A DNA stretch of 64,000 bases from Pirellulaceae bacterium (GTDB taxonomy: Bacteria > Planctomycetota > Planctomycetia > Pirellulales > Pirellulaceae): assembly GCA_029243025.1 (NCBI GenBank), contig JAQWSU010000016.1, forward strand, positions 92,439-156,438, written 5' to 3'. Of the stretch, positions 9,396 through 17,418 are shown one piece after another. The position numbers and the translations under genes were made by a program. Below the pieces are notes generated by a model. The model was not told where the DNA came from. It ran no database searches and saw nothing but the letters and a program-made list of their open reading frames with translations. Position 1 is the first letter of the stretch; the number at the start of each line of letters is the position of its first letter.

Positions 9396-10613
9396 ATGGA
9401 CTTTTCAATCCCCAAGACGACCCAAGATCTTTGTCAACAAGTCCGTGAATTTGTCCGCGACGAACTTTTCCCTCTCGAATCCATTGCCAACACGAAACCC
9501 TTTACCGAGCTGCTACCAACGCTCAACTCAAAGCGAGCGTTGGTCAAGGAAATGGGCCTCTGGATGCCACAAATCCCCAAGGCGTGGGGCGGTCTCGGCT
9601 TGGGCTTCTTTGATTTCGCCATGGTCAGTGAAGAACTCGGACAAAGTCCGTTTGGTCACTTCGTTTTCAATTGCCAAGCGCCGGATGCGGGCAACATGGA
9701 AATCCTGATTGAATTTGGCAATGCGGACCAACAAGACCAATGGCTTCGCCCGCTGCTGGCGGGTGAAATCCGCAGCTGTTTTTCCATGACCGAACCCGAC
9801 CGTGCAGGCTCCAACCCGGCCTGGATGGACACAACGGCCGTTCGAGATGGGGAACAGTACGTCATCAATGGACACAAATGGTTCACCACCGCAGCGGATG
9901 GTGCCCGCTTTGCCATTGTGATGGCAGTCACCGATCCCAAGGCGGCCACTCACGAACGGGCCTCTCAAATCATCGTTCCCACGGACAACGCGGGCTTTGA
10001 ACGTGTCCGTAATATCCCTTGCATGGGACACGTCGGCGACGACTGGGCCAGTCATTCGGAGATTCGCTATCAAGACTGTCGTGTGCCCACATCGCATTTA
10101 CTGGGGGAGGAGGGCAGCGGATTCCGGATCGCTCAAGCAAGGCTCGGCCCGGGCCGTATCCATCACTGCATGCGATGGATTGGCATTGCCGAACGCTGTT
10201 TGGACATGCTCTGCCAGCGAGCTGTCAGCCGCGAGCTGATGCCCGACGAACCCCTTGCAACACGACAAACAGTCCAAAATTGGATTGCGGACAGTCGCGT
10301 TCAAATTGACGCGGCCAGGCTGATGACGCTACACGCCGGCTGGAAAATCGATCAAGTGGGTACCCGGCAAGCACGAAGTGAGATTTCAGCTATCAAGTTC
10401 TTCGTCGCCGAAGTTCTGAATGCCGTGATTGATCGAGCGATTCAAGTCCATGGAGCGTTGGGGATCAGTGACGATACGGTCCTTTCGACCTTCTTTCGCA
10501 ATGAACGAGGGGCGCGGATTTATGACGGCCCCGATGAAGTCCACCGAACCGTTGTCGCTCGGCAAACTTTGAAGCCATATGGATTTCCCGCCAAACCTAC
10601 GAGTAGCAAATAA
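9396..10613 (+). CDS. Acyl-CoA dehydrogenase, ACAD10/11-like
   Basis: 405 residues with the acyl-CoA dehydrogenase layout: helical N-terminus, FAD-contacting middle (CFSMTEPDRAGSNP; GHKWFTTAAD) and C-terminal helical bundle. The C-terminal motif near residues 376-384 is YDGPDEVHR, with aspartate where many dehydrogenases show glutamate in IYEGT. This is the form I associate with ACAD10/11-type enzymes. The ATG at 9396 is preferred to a GTG at 9381. The next gene, a kinase, starts one base after this stop, so the two are probably translationally coupled. In known 4-hydroxy-acid pathways a kinase and such a dehydrogenase act in sequence: phosphorylate the 4-hydroxyacyl-CoA, then eliminate phosphate. 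Confidence 0.9.
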   Translation: MDFSIPKTTQDLCQQVREFVRDELFPLESIANTKPFTELLPTLNSKRALVKEMGLWMPQIPKAWGGLGLGFFDFAMVSEELGQSPFGHFVFNCQAPDAGNMEILIEFGNADQQDQWLRPLLAGEIRSCFSMTEPDRAGSNPAWMDTTAVRDGEQYVINGHKWFTTAADGARFAIVMAVTDPKAATHERASQIIVPTDNAGFERVRNIPCMGHVGDDWASHSEIRYQDCRVPTSHLLGEEGSGFRIAQARLGPGRIHHCMRWIGIAERCLDMLCQRAVSRELMPDEPLATRQTVQNWIADSRVQIDAARLMTLHAGWKIDQVGTRQARSEISAIKFFVAEVLNAVIDRAIQVHGALGISDDTVLSTFFRNERGARIYDGPDEVHRTVVARQTLKPYGFPAKPTSSK

Positions 10614-10614
10614 G

Positions 10615-11682
10615 ATGAGCTCTCTGAACGACAAACCGGCGCCCGTGCGAGCTGGCGAGCAACTCGATGTGGCTCGATTAGAATCTTATTTGGCAGATGT
10701 GATCCCAAACGTCCAAGGTCGGCTGAGTATCCAGCAATTTCCCAGCGGCTTTTCCAACCTGACTTATTGCTTGCAATTTGGCACACTCGAACTCGTATTG
10801 CGTAGGCCACCGTTTGGCAATCAAGTGAAGTCGGCGCATGACATGAGCCGTGAGTTTCGTGTTCTGTCACAACTCCATCAAATATATGAACTCGCACCAC
10901 GCCCGTTGGTTTTCTGTGACGATGCCGCCGTGATCGGGGCTGAATTCTACGTGATGGAACGCCAGCATGGAGTAATCCTGCGCGGACCAACCGCTCCCGA
11001 CGGCTTGGCGAATCCAAAGAAAATCCGACAACTGTGTCAGGCATTCGTCGACAACTTGGCCCGGCTGCACGCGTTGGATTACACTGCCGCAGGACTCGGT
11101 GATCTCGGTCGACCCGATGGATATGTCGATCGACAAATCGAAGGCTGGATCAAGAGATACGATCAGGCAAAGACCGAACACGTCGCTGAACTCGAACGGC
11201 TCGCCAGTTGGCTCGACCAACATCGCCCGACGATCCAGTCGACTTCACTCATCCACAATGATTACAAGTACGACAACTTGATGCTGAATCCAAATGACCT
11301 CACCCAGATTGTTGCCTTACTGGATTGGGAGATGACCACCGTCGGTGATCCCTGGATGGATCTGGGCACGACCTTGGCTTACTGGGTTCAGCCCGACGAC
11401 GCTTCCATGCTGCGACAACATGCCTTCGGGCCTACCCTGGTCGAAGGCAGTATGTCGCGTCAGGAAATCGTCGATCGGTATCTCGAATTCAGCGGAGGGG
11501 AAGCGCGAGATCCGCTGTTCTACTATTGCTACGGCTTATTTAAACTAGGTGTCATTGTGCAACAAATCTTTGCCCGATTTGTGCGTGGACACACGCAAGA
11601 CAAACGGTTTGCCAAATTGGATCGACTCGTACTCGCCATTGGGCAGGCCGGACTAACCGCGATCGATCGAGAAACCATTTAG
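10615..11682 (+). CDS. Phosphotransferase, APH/ACAD10-11 kinase-domain family
   Basis: 355 residues with a protein-kinase-like aminoglycoside phosphotransferase fold. The Brenner motif is HNDYKYDN (catalytic aspartate and Mg-binding asparagine) followed by LLDWEMTTVGDP, the metal-binding aspartate segment. The start ATG at 10615 lies one base past the dehydrogenase stop. Standing next to an acyl-CoA dehydrogenase, this resembles the separated form of the kinase domain fused in animal ACAD10/11 and the LvaA-type kinase of levulinate use. I infer that it phosphorylates 4-hydroxyacyl-CoA, not antibiotics. Confidence 0.88.
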   Translation: MSSLNDKPAPVRAGEQLDVARLESYLADVIPNVQGRLSIQQFPSGFSNLTYCLQFGTLELVLRRPPFGNQVKSAHDMSREFRVLSQLHQIYELAPRPLVFCDDAAVIGAEFYVMERQHGVILRGPTAPDGLANPKKIRQLCQAFVDNLARLHALDYTAAGLGDLGRPDGYVDRQIEGWIKRYDQAKTEHVAELERLASWLDQHRPTIQSTSLIHNDYKYDNLMLNPNDLTQIVALLDWEMTTVGDPWMDLGTTLAYWVQPDDASMLRQHAFGPTLVEGSMSRQEIVDRYLEFSGGEARDPLFYYCYGLFKLGVIVQQIFARFVRGHTQDKRFAKLDRLVLAIGQAGLTAIDRETI

Positions 11683-11735
11683 GCCCACCCATCCGACACG
11701 AGGGTCCTCCACGCGGCAGCCATGAAGGGATTACG

Positions 11736-12488
11736 ATGAGCGACCAATTTTCGTTAGAGGGCAAGAACGCCATTGTGACTGGGGCAACACGAGGCATCGG
11801 CCTGGCCATCGCCAGGAGTTTTCTCGCTGCCGGTGCGAAGGTAACGATCTGCAGCCGCAAACAGGAAAATGTCGAGGCGGCCCTGTCGGAGTTACAAAAC
11901 CCCGAAAATCTGCAGGGGTGCGCCGCACATGTCGGACAGACAACCGATGTGGAGCGACTCGTTGAACAAGCCGAGCAAAAGTTCGGTGCCGTCAATGTGC
12001 TGGTGAATAATGCGGGTACGAATCCCTATTTCGGGCCGATGCTCGACTCGACCGACGCGGCTTGGGACAAGACGATGGAAGTCAATCTTAAAGGACCTTA
12101 TGTCTTGTCGAGACTATGTGCGCAGCAAATGGTGCAGTCTGGCGGCGGATCGATCATCAACATTTCCTCCATCGCCGGATTGAATGCGCTCCCGATGCAG
12201 GGAATTTATTCCGTTTCCAAAGCCGGTTTAATTATGCTGACCAAGGCGATGGCCAAAGAACTGGGCGGCCAAGCCGTACGAGTCAACTGTATTTGCCCCG
12301 GATTGATCAAGACGAAACTTAGCGAAGCACTCTGGTCAAATCCAAAAATTGAACAGGCAACCGTCGCCATGAAAGCATTGGGCCGTCTGGGAACAACCGA
12401 CGAGATCACGGGCGCCGCAGTCTACTTTGCCTCCGACGCCAGCTCATTTACCACCGGAGCCATCCTCTCCGTCGACGGTGGTATGTAG
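11736..12488 (+). CDS. Short-chain dehydrogenase/reductase (third step of the acyl cluster)
   Basis: 250 residues, classical SDR: TGATRGIG cofactor loop, NNAGTNP, the serine segment NISSIAG and YSVSK, ending GAILSVDGGM. An AAGGG lies upstream of the ATG at 11736. The intact catalytic tetrad says it is an active NAD(P) oxidoreductase. Following the dehydrogenase and kinase by 53 bases, it may oxidise a 3-hydroxyacyl-CoA or a similar product. The stop abuts, without a gap, the stop of the opposite-strand reductase. Confidence 0.9.
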   Translation: MSDQFSLEGKNAIVTGATRGIGLAIARSFLAAGAKVTICSRKQENVEAALSELQNPENLQGCAAHVGQTTDVERLVEQAEQKFGAVNVLVNNAGTNPYFGPMLDSTDAAWDKTMEVNLKGPYVLSRLCAQQMVQSGGGSIINISSIAGLNALPMQGIYSVSKAGLIMLTKAMAKELGGQAVRVNCICPGLIKTKLSEALWSNPKIEQATVAMKALGRLGTTDEITGAAVYFASDASSFTTGAILSVDGGM

Positions 12489-13499
12489 TCAGTCAGAACT
12501 GACGCGAACCAGCTGTTTACCAACATTAGCCCCTTGCATCATTTCGATGAAAGCGCGGGGAGCTGCTTCGAGACCGTCGGTAATGCGTTCGCGACACTTC
12601 AATTCGCCCGATTGATACCAACCGGTGAGTTTCTGCAATGCGTCTCGAAATTGAGCGGCATAATCCATCACTAAGAATCCGCGAACGGTTGCCCGTTTGA
12701 CGATTAAGTACCACAACAGACGTGGTCCTTGTGCTACCTTCTCGTTGTTGTACTGTGAAATCTGTCCACAAATCGCGATCCGCCCCCGCTCATTCAGCAA
12801 CGGAAAGACTGCGTCGGTAAGCGGCCCGCCCACATTATCAAAGTAACAATCGACTCCCGAAGAACAGATGTCTTTCAAACTGTGATAATAGTCCGTGGTT
12901 GTCTTGTAGTTGAGGCCCGCATCAAAACCCAGTTCATTGCAAATGAAATCGATTTTTTCCTCCGATCCGGCCGTGCCAACAACTCGGCAACCATGCAGTT
13001 TCGCAAGTTGCCCAACGATTGATCCGACAGCGCCGGCCGCTGCCGACACGAGAACCGTATTCCCCGCCTGTGGCTGACAAACGTCCAAGAGTCCAAAGTA
13101 GGCAGTCAGGCCCGGCATCCCTAACACATGCAACGCAGTTGAGATCGGCGCCAACGAAGGATCAAGCCGCCGAATCGCATCTCCCTTACTGATCGCATAT
13201 TCCTGCCAACCAAACATCCCCGAAACATAGCTCCCCTCGGCAAATCGATCGTTGCGGGACTGGATCACCTGGCCGACACTTTCTCCCACCATCACTTCAC
13301 CAATTTCAACGGGTGCCGCATACGACTTGGCTTCGCTAATCCGACCACGCATGTACGGATCGACCGATAGGTATCGTGCCTGCACCACAAATTCTCCGTC
13401 GTTCAATTCCGGAAGCTCTGCCTCGACCAATTCGAAGTCGGATTCGACGGGAAAACCTTGTGGACGAGCAGCAAGCACAATTTGGCGATTGACGGGCAT
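12489..13499 (-). CDS. NADP-dependent MDR-family oxidoreductase (CurA/leukotriene-B4-dehydrogenase type)
   Basis: 336 residues of the zinc-free medium-chain reductase family: the N-terminal part begins NRQIVLAARPQG, the nucleotide loop is SAAAGAVGSIVGQLA and the next segment is GCRVVGTAGSEEK. Such enzymes reduce double bonds of alpha,beta-unsaturated ketones or aldehydes with NADPH. The ATG at 13499 has GAGGAAG just upstream. It converges on the SDR gene with adjoining stop codons and could serve the same CoA-ester pathway, but that is context only. Confidence 0.9.
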   Translation of the reverse strand: MPVNRQIVLAARPQGFPVESDFELVEAELPELNDGEFVVQARYLSVDPYMRGRISEAKSYAAPVEIGEVMVGESVGQVIQSRNDRFAEGSYVSGMFGWQEYAISKGDAIRRLDPSLAPISTALHVLGMPGLTAYFGLLDVCQPQAGNTVLVSAAAGAVGSIVGQLAKLHGCRVVGTAGSEEKIDFICNELGFDAGLNYKTTTDYYHSLKDICSSGVDCYFDNVGGPLTDAVFPLLNERGRIAICGQISQYNNEKVAQGPRLLWYLIVKRATVRGFLVMDYAAQFRDALQKLTGWYQSGELKCRERITDGLEAAPRAFIEMMQGANVGKQLVRVSSD

Positions 13500-13529
13500 T
13501 TGTCTTCCTCGAAGCTAATTCCTGATGAC

Positions 13530-13566
13530 AGTGATGAATATTAGTGATGAATTCAGTGATGAATTC
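13530..13566. repeat. Short imperfect tandem repeat in the MDR gene's leader
   Basis: Three copies of AGTGATGAATNTT/AGTGATGAATTC, 12-13 bases each, lie about 30 bases upstream of the MDR start on the other strand. This could be a slippage product or an operator array; nothing in the window decides between them. Confidence 0.65.
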
Positions 13567-13747
13567 AGACCGCGCGGATTGTAACCTAGCCCCTCGACGC
13601 TGTCGATCAACCCCCACAGCCTGATGGCAAGGGCTGATTGAAGCGAGGCGAGACTTAGCCGGCGGTCCGAGTTACCACGCCTTCCGCCGAGCCCTACAAA
13701 TGATTGAATACTTTCCAAAATAACGAATCACAACGCGACAACGCTCG

Positions 13748-13766
13748 GATTCGCAGGTCGCGAATC
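13748..13766 (+). promoter_or_regulatory. Stem-loop immediately before the reverse transcriptase start
   Basis: A perfect 7-bp stem (GATTCGC / GCGAATC) encloses the loop AGGTC, and the ATG follows one base later at 13768. The only purine-rich AGG near the start is in the loop, so the hairpin could limit ribosome access or be part of a structured RNA used by the reverse transcriptase. Function is inferred from position only. Confidence 0.45.
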
Positions 13767-13767
13767 G

Positions 13768-14880
13768 ATGAACCTGCCAGCCATCGAGCAACAGAAAAAT
13801 CAAAAGAACATCCCCCAAGACGATCCTCCCTGCTGGTATCCTGCTGGGATGCGAGAGAATTTAATGCAACAGATCGCGTCTTCGGAAATACTTGAGCTGG
13901 CCTTTGCGTGGCTTTGCAAACGCAGAGAGCACTACTCCCACCATGATGATGTGTGGCATGTCAGGTATCACTGGCCGACCTGGAAGTGGAAATTACAGGC
14001 CGATCTGAAAGCCGGCCGCTATCGCTTTTCTCCCTTGAGACGTTTTCACCGCGACGGAGACAACTGGGAAATTTGGTCAGCCGCGGATGCCCTTGTGCTC
14101 AAAGCGATCGCCATCGTACTGACTCAACATTTGTCCCCTCAGCTGTCCAAACGTTGTACTCACTTGGCGGGTCATGGCGGAGCCAAAGGAGCTGTGCGTC
14201 AGCTGCTGCGCCAGATTCCACAAAACAAGTTTGTCTTCCGTACCGATGTCAAACATTACTATGCCAGCATGCGCCACGAAATTTTGCAGGCCCAGTTGTC
14301 CGAAAGAATCGACGACCCAGCACTCCTTGATTTGCTTTGGCAATTCATGCGCCGCACAGTCTGCGATGGGGGAGTCTACCAACAGATCCAACAAGGCATT
14401 TCGCTCGGCTGCCCCTTATCTCCCCTGATGGGTGCCTTGTTTCTCGACCTGTTAGACAAACGAATGGAAAAACTGAGGCTCTGCTACGTTCGCTTTATGG
14501 ACGACTGGGTCGTGTTAGCACCAACACGTTGGAAGCTACGGCGGGCGATCCGGTCGATCAACGAAACGCTGGCGGAACTTCAGGTCAAACAGCATCCGGA
14601 TAAGACCTTTGTCGGAAAAATCGAGCGAGGATTCACTTTCCTCGGCTACCAAATCAATGCGGCGGGGCTAATCGAGGTTGCCCCGCCGACAAAAAAACGC
14701 TTGATCGAACGAATGGCCCGGCTTGATGAGCAAGATGCGACAGACCGCATCGGGCAATACGTTCGGCGTTGGTGGAGTTGGCTGATCAGTGGTTTCAACG
14801 AGCGTCAGATTAACTCGCTTTGCGGCGACGATTCCACCACGTACCAATACATCCTACCGTACCTAGCAAAGCCCAGGTGA
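13768..14880 (+). CDS. Reverse transcriptase (RNA-directed DNA polymerase), FMDD type
   Basis: 370 residues, essentially an RT domain alone. Visible blocks: LAGHGGAKGAVR (motif 2 region), FVFRTDVKHYY with a catalytic aspartate near residue 160, GISLGCPLSPLMG (motif 4), YVRFMDDWVVL with the catalytic D245-D246, and HPDKTFVGKIERGFTFLGY (motifs 6-7). There is no maturase, HNH or integrase part. Motif 4 ends in SP, as in group II-intron-like enzymes, and is not the IGxxxSQ form of classic diversity-generating retroelements; FMDD also departs from the usual YADD. A hairpin precedes the start, and the last 71 bases overlap the end of a convergent, disrupted PEP-CTERM gene. No intron, template repeat or msr/msd could be identified. 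Chemistry is secure; biological role is unknown. Confidence 0.92.
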   Translation: MNLPAIEQQKNQKNIPQDDPPCWYPAGMRENLMQQIASSEILELAFAWLCKRREHYSHHDDVWHVRYHWPTWKWKLQADLKAGRYRFSPLRRFHRDGDNWEIWSAADALVLKAIAIVLTQHLSPQLSKRCTHLAGHGGAKGAVRQLLRQIPQNKFVFRTDVKHYYASMRHEILQAQLSERIDDPALLDLLWQFMRRTVCDGGVYQQIQQGISLGCPLSPLMGALFLDLLDKRMEKLRLCYVRFMDDWVVLAPTRWKLRRAIRSINETLAELQVKQHPDKTFVGKIERGFTFLGYQINAAGLIEVAPPTKKRLIERMARLDEQDATDRIGQYVRRWWSWLISGFNERQINSLCGDDSTTYQYILPYLAKPR

Positions 14881-15561
14881 TTACTGAGGCAGGTTCTGGC
14901 ACGGGCTCTGCGCCCGGGGCCGTGATGACGGAACTGAGCCCGTATAATGGGGGCAGTGATTGGGGGGAACGTGGTGGTGGCATGTGTCCTCTCATGGACC
15001 GACTACGGGTGGTACCTTGCACGCATGGCGTCGGAGGAGCGCCGGGAGAACTCCCCGGGCGACGATGGAGAAGACCGGCCGTCGGGGGTGGAGCCCGTCC
15101 AGCCCGGGCCATCGACGGATGCCCCGGGGGACGCGATGGGGTGCGCGTGGGAACCGACATACGTGGGGGGGTGAAGCCAGGATCCGTTGCCCAGAATGGC
15201 CGCCGACCGCGGCGCACCACAGCCCATCGGGGCCAACAGCGACCACCTCGCCGGCGAGATTATACACAGGGTGCTCCCCCACCAAGGCGTTATCGCGTGC
15301 GTCAACGATGGCCGTACTGGCGATGGCCGTATAGGTCACGCCGTCTGAAGTTCCTAGATCGGGGTTGTTTTCCGCATCGAGACTTACGTGTTGGTTGTAG
15401 GTTGATATCAATGTCGATGCCGCTGTTATTCGAGCTTCGGTCACAAACACCAATTGATATTTATCACCGGGCAGTAAGCCGGCTGGCAGATACACACTGG
15501 CGGTGCCCGTCGTGTGGAATAAAAAGAGCAACAGGGCTATCGCGGCAATTCGTTTACACAT
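14810..15561 (-). pseudogene. Disrupted secreted PEP-CTERM protein gene, candidate RT target
   Basis: Starts at ATG 15561 with a signal peptide (KRIAAIALLLFLFHTTGTAS), then a readable domain (KYQLVFVTEARITAAS; AIASTAIVDARDNALVG) typical of a PEP-CTERM exported family. The frame then fails. Dropping one base at the G7 run 15165-15171 continues into a second frame with GWTGSTPDGRSS. Dropping one base at the G6 run 14962-14967 continues into a third, with LPPLYGLSSVITAPG, the sorting motif PVPEPAS, a membrane helix and WNRRRKAS, stopping at 14810. One in-frame TAG (15003-15005) remains. The middle 14961-15230 is about 70% G+C by hand count, with only about 13% adenine on the sense strand, unlike both ends. 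It may be a decayed gene, a phase-variable gene, or a gene mutated by the adjoining reverse transcriptase; sequencing error at homopolymers is also possible. Confidence 0.7.
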
Positions 15562-16249
15562 CAGATGCTCCCGTGAAGGGCGTGGTGATCAGGTCGGTCA
15601 GACTCCAATACCACAGGGGAAGTGGGGCAGCAATGTGAAGTGGGCTAGGTCGACAATCAAGACTTTTCGGCACATTTCTATCGACCGCATCAGAAAGCCA
15701 GCTTCGCAGAACCCGCCCTAGACGCAGGCATTAACAAGAAGAAGGGAAGCGGACGAGAGCTTTTTTTGCCGCTAGATTGCAGAACGGCTGAACAGCCAAG
15801 GCGAATTCGGGGAGCAACCAATTCGGTCACGTCACGAACTTCCGTTACCGACCCGGCTTGCCGAGCCAGCAATGCATTTCCCTCCACTCCGGTCGATCCT
15901 GGCAGCCGAGAAATTGCCCCCTGCCGAAGTTTCTTTCGCCACCGGCCTCCTGAGGGTGGATGATACAGAGGCCTGGCAGTGGCCGAGCGATTGGAGCAAC
16001 GATGCCAACGCGACTGATCGTGGCGGAAAAAATCCATCCGGCATTTCACTCAACGCGAGCCCCCACGTCGGGAAGCGGCAGCGTGGCAAAATAGACCATG
16101 AGCATCCATAATCGCTGGAGCCATCGAGTCGAGGGCGCCAAGGATGGGCACTGATCGGATGTCGATCGATTGAGGCATCCGCTCGTATAATACCCTGTTT
16201 AACGAGCTTCTGTTTTTCCACCGATAAGCCGAAAGGAGTCTTCTGAAAG
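15562..16249. other. Intergenic region without a supported gene
   Basis: Nearly 690 bases between the disrupted PEP-CTERM gene and the nitrilase. Several short frames exist on both strands (such as 15690-16049 minus and 15872-16111 plus), but none has a recognisable motif or ribosome site. I looked here for an adenine-rich copy of the 14961-15230 segment that could act as a template repeat and saw none. An AAAGGAG at the right end belongs to the nitrilase. Confidence 0.5.
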
Positions 16250-17101
16250 ATGGCGGAACAATTGAATGTGGCAATGGTCCAGATGGAAGTCGGAAAAAGT
16301 CTCGACGACAATCTGTCTGTCGCCGAACAGAAATGTATCGACGCCGCAGCGTCCGGTGCAGAGCTTGTCGTCTTGCCGGAGTACTTCGCCGACATGTTTG
16401 GTCGTGGCGCCGACCCACGAGATCGCGAACACCAGCCGCAGAAGATCGACCGAGGATCGGTCTGCACGATGTTGAGCGAGACCGCCGCTCGAGAAAAGAT
16501 CACGATCCACGGGGGCAGCTTTCTTGAGCAGGACGGCCCCCACACCTACAACACCACGCCAGTCTACGGCCCCGATGGAAATCTAATCGCGACTTATCGC
16601 AAACAACATCCGTTTCATTGTCCAGCCGTCCCTCAAGGTTCCGGCCGTGCCGAAATTGACTTCATCGCTCCCGGGCAGGTCACGAGCGTCTATGCAATCA
16701 ATGGTTTTCGCGTCGGTTGCGCCATTTGCTGGGACCTGCGATTTCCGGACTTGTTTGCCGCCTACCGACGCCTGGAATGCGACTTAATTATTTGCCCGGC
16801 CGTATTTTTCGCAGACGTCCCCACCAACATTCAATTTTGGGAATCGCTACTGCGCGGACGTGCCATCGACAGTGCCTGCTATATCGCCTCGGCAACCGAA
16901 TGCGGCCAAACTCATGCCACCTCCGACTCAACACGGCCCTCAACGAGCTCCGTTCGGTTTAATGGCGTCACGCGCCTCGTGGATCCGATGGGGGATATTT
17001 TGGCGCGAGCAAAAGATCATCACGCCGACTTAGTCCAAGGCACCATTCACAAGGCGCGGCTGATCGAATCTCGAGAAAACTACCCTGGGGGGATACGCTG
17101 A
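16250..17101 (+). CDS. Carbon-nitrogen hydrolase (nitrilase superfamily)
   Basis: 283 residues with the nitrilase triad in order: E44 in VVLPEYF, a lysine in TYRKQHPF near 118, and nucleophile C160 in GCAICWDLRFPDL. These enzymes cleave amide or nitrile C-N bonds through a thioester. The DLRFP after the cysteine fits the aliphatic amidase/omega-amidase-like branches better than true nitrilases. An AAAGGAG sits upstream of the ATG. The neighbours give no substrate hint. Confidence 0.9.
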   Translation: MAEQLNVAMVQMEVGKSLDDNLSVAEQKCIDAAASGAELVVLPEYFADMFGRGADPRDREHQPQKIDRGSVCTMLSETAAREKITIHGGSFLEQDGPHTYNTTPVYGPDGNLIATYRKQHPFHCPAVPQGSGRAEIDFIAPGQVTSVYAINGFRVGCAICWDLRFPDLFAAYRRLECDLIICPAVFFADVPTNIQFWESLLRGRAIDSACYIASATECGQTHATSDSTRPSTSSVRFNGVTRLVDPMGDILARAKDHHADLVQGTIHKARLIESRENYPGGIR

Positions 17102-17418
17102 GAGCTGGCCCCTGGCACGCTGGTCCCTTGATGTGACTCGTGTTCGCTGACCAACGTCGATTCGCAATCGGTGTCCGCAGCGGTAGAAAAACGACCGGGT
17201 GCCCATGCGTACCTCGTCCGCCTACAATACGTTCCCGTGAGCATTCGCACCTTCTGCCTCCTCATCGACAACCGATTGAATGAGATCCAGGCAGGCGAAT
17301 CCCACGACCTGAAAGTCGCTTGGCAAGAATTGGTTGAGCGAGCTTGAATCCGATGAAATCCCTCGCTGTCGAGCGTTGAAAGCGGCTCTCCAATCAGCGC
17401 CTAAGCAGAAAGAAGAAA
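17102..17418. other. Intergenic region with one doubtful small frame
   Basis: About 317 bases. A GTG frame at 17237-17347 (36 codons, ending WQELVERA) reads like the start of a protein and a one-base shift would prolong it, so it may be a decayed gene remnant. No motif supports it. Confidence 0.35.

Noticed and set aside
13768..14880. Group II intron or retron call for the RT
   Set aside because: No maturase, domain V-like or msr/msd structure could be seen around it, so only a generic RT call is made.
14961..15230. Template repeat for the candidate variable region
   Set aside because: I compared 13500-13767, 14880-14960 and 15562-16249 by eye and saw no copy with adenines at the variable sites, so I do not claim a DGR. 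A proper alignment could find a diverged one.
15690..16111. Short frames on both strands in the RT-nitrilase gap
   Set aside because: No motif, no ribosome site, and two overlapping frames on opposite strands give equal claims; most likely random.
17237..17347. 36-codon GTG frame possibly a truncated gene
   Set aside because: Reads protein-like but has no clear family, and continues only after a frameshift. Too weak for a feature.
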